64,000 nucleotides of DNA from Marchantia polymorpha subsp. ruderalis (taxonomy: Eukaryota; Streptophyta; Marchantiopsida; Marchantiales; Marchantiaceae): assembly GCA_037833965.1 (NCBI GenBank), contig AP031352.1:3018501-3082500 (forward strand), given 5' to 3'. Positions within the stretch are counted from its first letter, which is position 1. Every line of letters starts with the position of its first letter. The position numbers and the translations under genes are program-made. Below, piece by piece: positions 10,740 to 21,760 of the stretch. Under the pieces are notes generated by a model. The model worked only from the letters and a program-made list of their open reading frames with translations. It ran no database searches and was not told where the DNA came from.

Positions 10740-13700
10740 GGTCGGCTCTTGCTCGTGAAGAACGTCTCACTTGATGGCCGCGCCGGCTGTACGCTGGAAC
10801 GGTCTTCGCTCTCACGCGCGGCTTCACGCTCCGCCGTCGTCGATTAAACTCTCACGCTCGAATTGGCGGATTTGAACTCCGCGAGCGTATTACCCCGCGG
10901 ACATGGGGGCGTAGCGCCGAAGGCGAGTTTTCCGCCTTGCGCGGTACACTTGTTCGTACCGCCCCTCGGCCAATCCCCCTCTGCCTTGACGCGTGTGTCC
11001 GCATGTCGGACAAAAGTTCAACTCCTGCCTGTGCGCAGGCAGACTCCTCGGCGGATTCTCCGCCGGCGCGGAACTTGAACATCCTCCTGTGCACAGGCGT
11101 TCGCCTGTGCGCAGGCAAATTCCGTGCGCGGCGCTGCGCTGGCGCGGAAGGCGTTGACCGTGGTCAGCCGTCTCCGTCCAGTCTGTCCGTTCCTTGTCTC
11201 TTCGTCGGCGCTTCCGCCGCCGCAACTCCGTCCGTCCAAGAGCGCATCCACCCGTGCCGTCCGCATGGTCCGTACCGATTTGATTACTCTGGCGGCTCTT
11301 CCGCCGTACGCGGCGCGGTGCTGGCGCGGAAGGCGCCGTACACGTTCTACCTCACAAGGCGCATTTCTAGGGCCCAAGGCGGATTTTCCGCTGACACCGA
11401 AGCGCCTGTGCACAGGCGAGCGCCTGTGCGTAGGCGGACTTCGCGCCTCCCCTAACCCTACTTCGCCTGTGCACAGGCGAACGCCTTCGTCCGCGCATAG
11501 GACAAAACTTGATTCCCCCTTCCGCGTAGGCGGAATTCGCGCCGGTGGCGAACCCTTTCCGCCGTAGGCGACCGCCTCCGTTTCTTCCAATAATGATAAC
11601 TCCCTAAGTCCTCATCCGTTCCAAGCGTTCTTGGACTCGTTGGAATCAGTGCGTCGAGCTCTTTCCAACGGGACCCTAACTTGGTCAAGGCGCCCGAGGG
11701 TTGACCTAATTATGGAGGATTTCCCTACCGCCGCGGACGCAACCTCCGAAGGCGGGTTTTGCGCCTTGCGTCGTAGGGGTCCTAACTGCAGAGCTCGCAG
11801 GGAGGGTGGTGCCTGTCCTTACTGCTGCACCCCAAATCCCAGATTCTACAAGATCCCTCGAGAATCCCCGCGATCTTCCGGATTCACTCCGTTTTGATGT
11901 ACCGAAGGCTATTTACAATGCTGCCAGGGTACAGTTTTCCGAAAATGTTTTAATTTCCTCAAAATTGCCAAAAGTGGGGTACCACAGCGTTGCGGACAGA
12001 TGTTCCGTTTGCGCACAGACGAGCCTCCGCGGACGGACGAGCCTCCGCGGACAGGCGATCACAAGTGGACGTGGATCTACGCTTACGCGTGGGAAGGAGC
12101 AGTCCGCCTGTGCACAGGACACCTCCACACGTGCCGCCTGTGCACAGGCAAGAATCACCCCCGTTCCAACGTAGGAAGGGGAAGGAGCCGGCGGAAGAAC
12201 CGCCTACGAGACACCGGCCCTCGGGGCCAGACCCTCCGGCGCACCACGCGCCGCAATTTGCGCCTTCGGCGCCAGGGCCTTCGAGCCGAGGAGATACGAG
12301 CAGGGAGCGTGCGGAGGCCGCACCATCGGCGGGTAGTCCGCCGATAAGATGCGCCTTCGGCGGTAGGGCCTATAGGCCAAGGGACATCGGGCGAGCGGCC
12401 CCCGGCCATGTCGCCTTTGGCGATGGATGTCCGCGGCGCTACGCCTGCGGCGGACAAGGCGCCGGCATTTGCGCCTGCGCACAGGCCGAGCACAGCCCCC
12501 ACGGACCGATCAAGGGAGCAGCAACAGACGGAGGAGCGGAGTGACTGTCCGCGGGATGAAATTTCGATGCGCGATGCGCAATCAAACCCCGCGCAGCCAC
12601 CCTCCGCTCGATCGCCTTCGGCGGCGGGCGTCGGCGGCAGAGAGGACACGGTAGACGACCAACAAGCGAGCGGCGGGGATGCCGCACGGACACATTCGCC
12701 TACCGCCTTAGACATTTTGGCGAAGAGCAGCGAGGCTGCAGCCGTGCCTTCGCAGGCAGCACACGTCGACGACGTGCAGCCCCACTCGGGGCAGTCGCCG
12801 ACGCAATCAATGGCGACTGAAATTCTCCACTCGGATGATGACGACGGAGGCTCCACCGAAGAAATGTCAGGAGCAGAGGACACCGAGGAGGAGGAGGAGG
12901 AAATTGTTGGAGCGCCGGCGGCGGCGCTCTCTGAGCAGGTGATTCCGTTGCTGAGGTACTTGGATCGCAAGGTCGATAAATACGCCGACCCACTTCAGCC
13001 GGGATCTTACATCGAGTTAGTGCGCAGGCGGACTCGCACTAAAGTCCACACCAGCAAGCTGTTAGCTAGAGTGGACCAGGAGTTGAGGGAATTGAAGGAG
13101 AAGCATGCATGCTTGTGGGGTCAGTATAAACTTAATCAGAAATTCTACAAGTACTCCGAGAAGGTGAAGGATGAGAAACTTGACGAGCTCACCAAGGAGC
13201 AGGTGAAGGTCAAGGAAGCACTTATTTCTGAGCAGGCCCAGAATCGGATTTTGTCAGAGGAGCTCGTGCGACAGACGCGGTTGTTGGAACAATGTCAGCT
13301 CGCACGGCAGGCGGATGAGGAGTTAATCCGCAGGTTACAGTTAGAGTGTGGCGAATTGAGAGCGCAACGTGCTGAGGCCGAATCGCAATTAGTGATAATT
13401 GAAGAGGATCGCAGGAAGGAGGCGGATCGCACGAAGGTGGAGACGGCGAGGCGTGTCGCCCACTGTCTCAAGGGCTACGCCCACTGGGAAGTGAAGGCGC
13501 AGGAGAAACTCACACTGCGTGAGTTTGAATTGCGCGCAGCCGGGTTGTTGTCAGGCGACAGTAGGAGTCGGCGGAAGGTAGCAAAGAAGCTCGATGCTTT
13601 TCTGTCGAAGGCGCAGGATACCATGTCCGCCCTCGAAGTGGAGGTGTCCGCGGCGTTGCAGCGGTTGGGACTGCGCAGTCGAGCGGAAGATTGGCAGGGT

Positions 13701-13826
13701 AGGGAGTTAGTGCGCGGCAGTCCGCCGCGCAGGAGACGTAGTACAGGTTCCGCGGAGTGTAGTGTAGCGTGGTTCCGTGCAGGCGTGTAGCGTAGTGCAG
13801 TGTAGTGCTAGTTAGGACTTAGAAGG

Positions 13827-13835
13827 TATAAAATA
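13827..13835 (+). promoter_or_regulatory. TATA box of solo LTR 1
   Basis: TATAAAATA about 37 bp after the ORF stop, followed by the conserved CCAGGC-GTTTT-GCCTGG hairpin. It marks the U3/R side of the LTR, so the ORF lies in U3. Confidence 0.7.
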
Positions 13836-14807
13836 GTTCCAGGCGTTTTGCCTGGGGTTCTTTCCCATCAGAAGTGCAGATCAGGAACCCATTTCCTTTG
13901 CGTGTTTGTGTCCTTGAGTTCCGTCACCATGCACGAGGAGTTACAACTTAGCGTTCCGCATTTTGTAGCTGAAGGCCTGCGGCCGAATGTTCAGAGCTAG
14001 TACATTGGTTAGAGACTTGAGTAGTTCGGATCTGCACCTGCGGGTGACTGCCGATGCTCAGAGCCAGTGACTAGTTAGATACTTGAACAGTTTCACCCCT
14101 ACACCTTCGAGTGTTTCTTTCTGATTGTACTCCTTGGGATTTTTCCCCTGAATGCCAAAGTGAAGTTTTGCTACTTCGTGTAAGCCTTGGTTGTAAATTC
14201 AGGTTACGCTGCAGCAGGTGCCTTGAGGGTAACCCCTGTAGTATTTCTGGGAATGACAAGTGCCTGAGAATTCAAACTCTTCAATAGACTGTTGTTGTGT
14301 TACTGGAATGTTTCTCAGTGAGTCCTTCAGTGCGGACCTGTGTTCTCTGCGCGTTTTGTGAGTTGAGAGTGTTGTTCACCGCGTAGGAGTGACTTCGATC
14401 CGAAGTAGGCAGTCCAAACCGGGTTTCCTACACTAGCAGCAAGCTAGTGGAAGTGTTGTAAAAGCCGGAGTTGGGAGTCACTGCCCGCCGCTTTGCCGAG
14501 TGTGCTCGCAAGAGACTTTTTCCCCCTGAAATCTTGAGTAGAGGTCCTAACGGATCTCTGGGTTGTGTTTCTGTAGTTTCAGGTGTGCGTGTGTGTGTGT
14601 GTGTTACGCTGCACTGTGCGACCTCCGAGTGCGCTCCGAGTGGACACTTGCAGTATTTCTGGGAGTGACAGTTGCCTGAGAATTCAAACTCCTCAATAGT
14701 CTGTTAAAACGTGACACTTTGTACCCTGTGTGTTCCTCTGTCCCTGTGGGTTCGACCCTTCTACCACTATATTGCAGTTTTAGCCTTTAGTGGGTTATTA
14801 CAGTCAC

Positions 14808-16027
14808 CTTTATTCAAACTTGGTCCTTGTCCTTCACTAATTCATCGTTCGATTTTGCTTAGTCATGTTGCATCAACTCGGAAAAGCTTCAGACATAATC
14901 AAAACTTATCCAGAGTTATCACTTTTGTGCCACAGTCTGCCGGGTTGTCATCAATGCCAATTTCTGCAATGTTGATGTCGCCATAAGTGATCTTTTCTGT
15001 GATGAAATGGTGCTTGATGTCAACATGTTTTGTTCTGTTGTGGAACAATAGATTTTTGCAGGATTGCAAAAATCACTCTGACTATCGCTGAAGAGTGTTG
15101 CTGTACCTTGGAACACATGTAACTCCTTTAGTAGGGCTTGAATCCATATGACTTCCTTCAATGCCTTAGTAGTAGCAATATACTATGACTCTGCTGTGGA
15201 TAAAGTCACAACAGGCTGTAACTGTGACTTTCAACAAACACAATTGCTGTTGTCTAGAAGTGATAAGCTGCAATAGATTTCATGTTGTTATTATCTCATG
15301 CGTAGTTAGAGTCTACATATCCCTTCACCGGAACTGAAACACCTTTCTTGTAGTACACCAAACTTACATCAATAATGCTTTTCAAGTAGCTTATGAGATG
15401 CTTCATAGCCAGGTAGTATTCCTTGCCAAGATTTAACATGTACTTGCTAATAACTTTTATGATGTTATTAACAATATCAGATCTTGAACACACTATAGTG
15501 ATTGAGCCAACTGCATTTGAATATGAAATATCTTTCATGGTTTGCTTTGCTGATGCTGACATAGGGCATTGACTTGCAGAAAGTCTGAAATTATTTGCCA
15601 AAGGTTGAGTCCCTAGCTTTGCATTTCTCATAGCAAATTTGTCAACTAGCTTCTCCAAATAGCCAAGCTGTGACAATGCTAATGAATCATTTTTCTGATC
15701 TCTAATGAAGCTGATTCCAAGGACTATTGTAGAATCAACTAAATCTTTCATATCAAACTTTTTGCTCAAAATCTTCTAAAATTATGATATCTTTGAAGTT
15801 GAGTTGATGATTAGCAACATATTGTCTACATATAGTAGGAGATAGATGCTTTTCAGTACTTCATTTCCTTAGAAATAGAAGCATGCGTCATAGGAATTCT
15901 TGTTGTATACTTGCTCAAGCATAAATGTGTCAAAACGCTTGTATCATTGATGTGATAACTGCTTCAAACCATTCAACAAATTTTTTAGTAAACACACAAT
16001 GTATTTGTCTTCATGCACTTCATCTAA
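14808..16027 (-). pseudogene. Copia element A: reverse transcriptase and RNase H remnant
   Basis: Minus-strand Ty1/copia pol fragment. Residues encoded at 15296-15769 match the C-terminal copia RT (LGISFIRDQ, LSQLGYLEKL, AVGSITIV, VKGYVDSNYA). Further upstream (15780-16020) a YVDN-type active-site segment and INGLKQ-like sequence are visible in broken frames. 14919-15161 holds RNase H remnants (IWIQALLKEL), and near 14910-14940 NPADCGTKVI, the typical copia C terminus. Several stops and frameshifts make it non-functional. It is cut at its 3' side by solo LTR 1 (4056-14802) and at 16028 by copia Y copy 1. Confidence 0.8.
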
Positions 16028-16274
16028 TGGTAAAACTCAATATCATACTGAGCAAGCCAACAACACAAGAGACACAAAAGACACACGTATAACATGATTC
16101 ACCCTCAAGGGCTACGTCCACACAAAGAAATATACTCAAGAGAGTTAATTACTTTAAGTAGAAAACATAACATAACCCGTAGAAGCATCATGGTATATAT
16201 ACCCAACATAGCAACCAATCTCAGCCATAAATATCTACACATGAGTTTACTTCTTAATCAGAATTAACCTCAAC
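16028..16274 (-). repeat. Copia Y 3' LTR (247 bp)
   Basis: On the minus strand it begins TGTTGAGGTTAA after a copia-type polypurine tract and ends TTTTACCA. It contains a TATATATACC promoter-like stretch near 16190 and a cctcaagggctacg block shared with 44320-44345. No matching right-hand LTR was found, so the boundaries rest on the TG...CA ends. Confidence 0.5.
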
Positions 16275-16614
16275 AATCTTCACTTTAACTTGCATTAACG
16301 AGTCTCAGTAACCTCTCTAACCTATATTATTACTTAGGGGAAAGTTCTAGATGAAAAACTAACATAATGTACATCTTTAACGAGAATTAACTAGAAATAA
16401 GCCGTAGTCATAACATGATGGATTAATTATTTACAGAGATAACTCAACAATCTTGTCTTAATTCATGTTAAGGAATCTCACTATACTCTCTAACCTATAT
16501 TATTACTAAGTGGAAAGTTCTAGACGGAAATCTAAGATAAAGCTTCTCTTTTAACGAGAGTTAACTAGAACTAAACCGTAACATAACATGAAAGAGTGAT
16601 AATATACAGAGGTA
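16269..16614 (-). repeat. Two tandem about 173-bp units before the copia Y LTR
   Basis: Units 16269-16442 and 16443-16614 both start CTCAACAATCTT and contain ggaaagttctaga and ttaactagaa blocks. Copy 2 of the element has the same two-unit arrangement (48674-49012). Each unit carries its own polypurine-like start, and a heat-shock-element-like GAAnnTTCnnGA at 16340-16351 and 16513-16524. Confidence 0.65.
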
Positions 16615-17032
16615 ACTAAAAACCATATCTCTTGTGGTTCCTATGCACAACTTGCATAGTATCATAGTGTCGCTTGAAACTTTTCAAAGAAATAACTTTG
16701 GTCAATGCATAAGCTGGATTGAGTTTACCGTCAACTTTGACTAGCTCAATTGTTTTTTCATACTCTATTTGTCTAATAAAGTGATACATGATGTTGATGT
16801 GCTTCATTCCGCTATCCATGACTTGATTCGTAGCCAAATGTAAAGCATTCTAGCTATCACAATGAAGATAGATCACGACCTTTGTCAATTCCATTTCCTA
16901 TCCAACCAAATAGCTTTCTTTGCCACTTCTGCTGCTGCCACATACTCAGCTTCCGTTCTTGACTAAACTACTTACTTTTGCAAGGTAGATCTTCAATTAA
17001 TGCTTCCACCGCCAAGTGTAAACACATATCTA

Positions 17033-17198
17033 GTTCCTCTTTTGTCTAAATCTTGTCCGGTGCAGGTTACTAACTGCGAACCAGTCCGGAAGTGAGAGAC
17101 GACGTCAGATTAGGTGGTGGTGTTATTGTCTTAAAGGGGGAAAACTATAGATCGTGGGAACGAAGATATGTGTTCTTCTTTTGTCTAAATCTTGTCCG
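17033..17198. repeat. 112-bp insertion flanked by 27-bp direct repeats in copia Y copy 1
   Basis: The 27-bp sequences at 17033-17059 and 17172-17198 differ at one base. The homologous site in copy 2 (about 49455-49485) has a single version, so 17060-17171 was inserted here. On the plus strand the insert encodes LKGENYRSWERRYVF, which resembles the start of a copia Gag, opposite in orientation to the surrounding element. Confidence 0.6.
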
Positions 17199-19440
17199 TA
17201 GTCAGCATCAACGTAGCAAAAAAAAACACTTGATATTGTCTAAATATCCATGAAACAATAAGCTATAATCCACAAGACTCTACAAATATCTCAAAATCCA
17301 TTTTATTGTTTCCAAGTAAACTTTGCCAGGAATCAACATGTACTTGGTCACCTTCCCATTGCTAGAATAATATCAGGCCTAGTAGTGCACATCATTAAAA
17401 ACATGAGGTTGGCTACAGTTTGTTCATAAGAACCACATAATATTCTTACTTTCTCCTCACCATCTGTATGACATTGAGTTGTGGAGACTTTAAAATGTGA
17501 TGGTAGAGGAGGCCATACTACTTTCAAATTGGCCATGTTGGACCTGTCAAGTATACGCAAAACATTATTGTATGGCTCAATCATAGCTTCTTTTGTTCAA
17601 AATCCCTATAAATATCCATGTCTAATATACTCTTTGACTATCTTGTATCCTTCATTTGAAATGCAGGCTTCAGCTGACTCTTGCATTTATCGACATCGGA
17701 TTGGTTTTTTGCCAAGATGAGCATGTTGTCAACGTACATAACTGAAATGATGAGATCAAACGTCTTATCATTCATCTTCTTCAGGTAGACACAAGGATCA
17801 TAGACGCTTCGTAGAAAACCTTGTGCCTTCATAAACTCATCAAAATGTGTATTTCCCTACCTAGGAGCTTGCTTCAGTGCATATAGTGATTTCACCCACC
17901 TACAAATCAATCTCTCCTGACCTTTGACCTCAAAGCCAAATGATTGTCTCATGTAGATCTTCCTTTTAAAATATTCATAAAAAACGCTATAATCACATCC
18001 ATCTGGTACCTAACGAGACTAAATATTGCGACCTGTGCACATATTAGAAAAATTGTAACATACTTTGCTATGAGCAAAAAAACTTTGTTATGATCCATAT
18101 CATTCTCCTATGTGAAACCTCTAGCCACTAACATGGTTTTGAAGATTTTTTGCCTCATCTCGTACTGGATTGTTTTTTAGCTTGTACATCCACTTGGAGT
18201 CAATCAGTGTGTGATATTTAGGAAACTCAATCAACTTCCAAATCCTGTTGTCAATCAATGACTGCATCTCCTGTTTCATAGCAACATTTCACTCAAGCTT
18301 ATTGATCAAAGCTTGAATTTACATGTATGAAGAAGATTTATCTTCTTCCAAGATCACCGTCACAATCTTTGAGAATGGATGAGTTGGTCCATACACAAAA
18401 TCTCTCAAGAGTTCTACTAGGACGTTGTGATCTTCTAGTAGACATTTCCATTTTATTTCTCTTGTCTAATACTGTTGCAATAGGCTCAACAACAATAATC
18501 CACTCCTATAGTTCATGTTCTTCAATTTTTTGCTCCACATGCATCAGTGCTTTTTCATGTGATAAATCATCAGTGATAGAATAATCAAACTTCCTCACAA
18601 CATTCGTGAGTAAAGATTTTTCCTTGTCAGTACAGTATGACTCGAATTCTCCCTCCTTTCAATAAGCCAATCTCATTGAAAAAACATTCCTATCTATAGT
18701 CATCTTATGTGGAATTGGATCCTATAGCGTGTAACCTTTCACTTCACTAGCATATCCAAGAAAATGACATTTCTTGGATATAGGATCTAATTTAGTCCTA
18801 TGCTCCTTGGATGTGAGAGGGTAAGCAGTATAATAAAAAATTCCCAAGCGACTATAATACTCCATTCATTTATGTCTCAGTTCTAACGGTGTTGAGAAAT
18901 TGATTGCACTAGAAGTAGAAAAAATTATCAAATAAATGACGATGTTTACAGCTTTGGCCCAAGATTCCTCCAGTAAACTTGATTCGCTCAGCATACTTTG
19001 CACGTTCTCCAATACTATCAAATTAAGTTGTTCAAAAAAATTGTTTTGCTGTGAAGTATAAACCTTGATGAAATGATGAGTATTCCCCTACTCTGTACAA
19101 TACTTTTGAAAATCTTCACTACTATACTCGCCACCATTATATGGTTGCAGATTTTTCACCTTGTGTCCAATATGAGTCTCAACTTGTATGCGCAAACTTT
19201 TGAAGTTTGAAAACATTTCAGATTTAAGGGTAAAAAAAATACACCCACCTATACCTGGAGTAATCATCTATAATAGAGACATTGTATAGCTTTTTAGACA
19301 ATGAGTCAACAAGATAGGGTTCCCACACGTCATTATGTACATATTCCACTATCTCCACACAAAATTTAAACGATTTCAATTCAAACGATAGTATTGTGGT
19401 TTTATAAATCAGCAAAATCAAATCATTGAACTTCACATTT

Positions 19441-21317
19441 TGTAATTGTGTTGATCACAAAATTTAATAACAAGTTTTGTGATTTTGTGTTACACACAAC
19501 ATACATATTTGATGTTTTTTTTCTTCAAAAAATTTTTAAAATTTTTATTGGTTCAAAATACTGCACAAGTGATAATAAATAATGAGCTTACAATGAAATC
19601 AAAACAATTTTGACTGATTTGAATCTTTAAATTCCACCAAAGCACACTAATTACATTTAATAAAAAATTTCAACTAAAACTTTAAATCTCCATAATATAA
19701 ATGAAACTAAAAAAAGAACACTTTTATCACTGAAAGGTAAAATTTTTGCTAAAATTCATGACAATGTATATTATGTAATATTAGAGCATCATATATGATG
19801 ATCCAAATCAAAGTGATAAAATGTGCAACAATTAGCACAATGGGATACATTTTTTTATATTAAATTATTAAGTTACAAACTTCAATGTATAAAATAATGA
19901 GCAAATTAATGAAAATAAAAAACTCTTTCATTTGCAAAAAAAAAATCACATTAATGATACATACAAATCATCTAAAAAAATATTCACAATAGAAATATTA
20001 AATAATAATCACATTAGATTTAAAAAACCAGATCTTTTGGATTTTGCATCATCTTGTATATATATTTTCATGCCCATTTTATTTTGATAGCATATTCTTT
20101 CACCTTATATAACTTTCAACTTTTGAAAAGCTTATTTTGGCAAAGTAACAATCTTAAGATTTACACATGCAAAAATCAATCAGAATTTATCATCATAATG
20201 AAATGTTTGAATATGTCTTCAACTATATTAACTGTAGATGTTCATGAGGAAATTTTACTCAAATAGCTACGATTATTCAAATACATTGAAAGTGTGTTTG
20301 AAAGATATATTAGTTTACATCTCTAGAAGTTTTAAACTATTTTGAAAACACACTTCAAGCTTTTTGTACTCAAATTTGCATCAAAAATTTTTAGAGTAAA
20401 CAAAATTTCTCAAAATGTATATCACAAGACAATGAAGCAATCTTATGCAATAAATGGGTCAAACTAAATTAATTGTTGCTTTAGATTTGATTAAATTTCT
20501 CAATCTCAAGTAAAATCAAGAAAATATGCATTCAAACATTGTAAAATAGATTATGTAATACGTCAAAAGAACAAAACAAATCATGTTTTATTTGATAGTT
20601 TACTAGATAATGTCAAATCTTTGTTAGCCTAGATAGATGATGAATATGGACAAGATTTAAAAAAAATTATGAAACTTGATATGTGTTTATTGTTAAATGT
20701 GAATGTGTTAGCTAAAAAAGTGTACCTCACAAAAGTATATAAGTAAATAAAAAATAGATTGTTTACATACAGCGGCAGCAGAATAAATTATTTGATTACA
20801 TTGACTTATCACTAAAATTGAAACTAAGGCAATGCCTTTTATTGTTTATAGTTAAAGATAAGTTGCATTTCATTTTGAAGCAAATCAAATTGTAGATATC
20901 AAAGTGAAATGTATCTACATAAAATATTTGAAATGATATGAAATGAAACGAGATGAAATTTTTGATGATAAATTTCAGCTATTGAAGATGATGTTAAGGT
21001 TAATTTAACTTATGCATTGATTTAAATCAATCTCTTAAGTAATATTAGGAAACATATTAGAAAACATTGTACAACTATGAAGATTTTGCATAACGAGCAC
21101 AAATGAAATATTTCTCAATTATTTCATCTCTATAATACATTTTGAAATTGTGATTTATGAAATTATTATCATGTTTTATATACGACTTAATTTTGATTTA
21201 CATAGAATTACAAATTTTAGTATAAATTTGTCTATTAAATTTTCATATTGATCATAAAGATCATAATTTACAAGACATGAATCAAGAAAATTGTTAAGAG
21301 TAGATTTAGATCTTTCT
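19441..21317. other. AT-rich sequence without a recognised gene
   Basis: Very AT-rich, with no frame longer than 70 codons that resembles a protein. This is where the gag and 5' LTR of copia Y copy 1 would be expected, but neither is recognisable. It continues at 43964 beyond the chromovirus insertion. Confidence 0.5.
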
Positions 21318-21322
21318 ATCTC

Positions 21323-21742
21323 TGTAACACTAGGGTTTAGAGAGAAGTTCACTCGAAGATAGAAACGTAAACTCTGAAGATGAGAGATACCAACAATGGT
21401 TCTCCTCTCCCTTATATAGCTCTCACCAACAAGTACAAGGTGATAAGATCTAATCCCCACCATCCATACCACTCCTAGTGGATGGATGACGTGGCGGATA
21501 ACCTTAACAAGCACACGGATCGCTGACGTGGCGCACCCAACTAACACACTAACTAACACACTCAATCCTTACCTACAAGCACACGGATTGCTGACGTGGC
21601 ACTGTCAACTAACACATCCACTCTGTACCTACCAAGTGCGCGGATCGCTGACGTGGCAGCTATGACTAGTGCACACTAAAGTATCTACATCAATATTCAG
21701 AGTAACCTCTACTTTAGTTCTAACTAATTAAAGATGGTTACA
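21323..21742 (-). repeat. Chromovirus 3' LTR
   Basis: 420 bp, with TG...CA-type ends on both strands. It contains three near-identical 24-bp repeats ending in TGACGTGGC (21509-21532, 21577-21600, 21634-21657) and a fourth TGACGTGGC at 21487-21495. A tatatagc stretch near 21415 may be the TATA region on the minus strand. Confidence 0.93.
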
Positions 21743-21760
21743 AACCTCCCTCCTTTTAAG
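21743..21760 (-). other. Chromovirus polypurine tract
   Basis: CTTAAAAGGAGGGAGGTT on the minus strand directly abuts the 3' LTR. It is the expected primer for plus-strand DNA synthesis. The pol stop codon (21756-21758) lies inside it. Confidence 0.8.

Larger units (their letters stand above)
6610..11986 (-). mobile_element. Solo LTR 2 (inverted), inserted in solo LTR 1
   Basis: On the minus strand it reads TGTGGTACCCC (from 11986) to GGTTATTACA (at 6610), 5,377 bp. The target-site duplication GCGTT flanks it at 6605-6609 and 11987-11991. It carries the conserved LTR features: a 5' segment of about 1.25 kb rich in GC palindromes, the long ORF, the TATA box and hairpin after the ORF, and a (CA)n tract in the last few hundred bases. 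No internal region remains. Confidence 0.95.
5300..13790 (+). pseudogene. LTR-encoded ORF, copy in solo LTR 1, disrupted
   Basis: This is the same gene as at 27365-30502. The start is the ATG at 5300 in the conserved context ACCATGACCTTC. The first about 435 codons are intact up to 6604, where inverted solo LTR 2 cuts the frame within the sequence encoding PELPRA. The frame resumes at 11992. One extra A in the run near 12345-12350 (gccgataagatg against gccgatagatg in the other copies) then shifts the frame. Downstream of the shift the acidic stretch, coiled coil and C terminus are open to the stop at 13790. Apart from the insertion and this single-base indel the copy is well preserved. Confidence 0.88.
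4056..14802 (+). mobile_element. Solo LTR 1 of the Athila-like long-LTR family, split by solo LTR 2
   Basis: The LTR runs from TGTGGTACCCC at 4056 to GGTTATTACA at 14802 and is flanked by the 5-bp duplication GTCAC (4051-4055 and 14803-14807). Its 5' part is 4056-6604; an inverted LTR with its own duplication occupies 6605-11991; the rest is 11992-14802. Without the insertion the LTR is about 5,365 bp, against 5,391 bp for the LTRs of the full-length copy at 26118. No internal region is present, so this is a solo LTR from LTR-LTR recombination. It sits in the 3' end of a decayed minus-strand copia element. Confidence 0.93.
16028..19440 (-). mobile_element. Copia element Y, copy 1, 5'-truncated and decayed
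   Basis: Reading leftward on the minus strand: integrase core remnant (19224-19436, NDVWEPYLVDSL then YFFYP), the integrase-RT linker (about 18300-18950), RT (about 17340-18110, YVDNMLIL at the active site), RNase H (16616-17000, HINIMYHFIRQ and YALTKVISLK), a tandem repeat, a polypurine-like gaagATTGTTGAGG boundary, and a short 3' LTR at 16028-16274 (TGTTGAGG to TTTTACCA). Frames are broken throughout. No gag, primer site or 5' LTR was found to the right. The same family occurs at 48674-53046. Confidence 0.78.
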
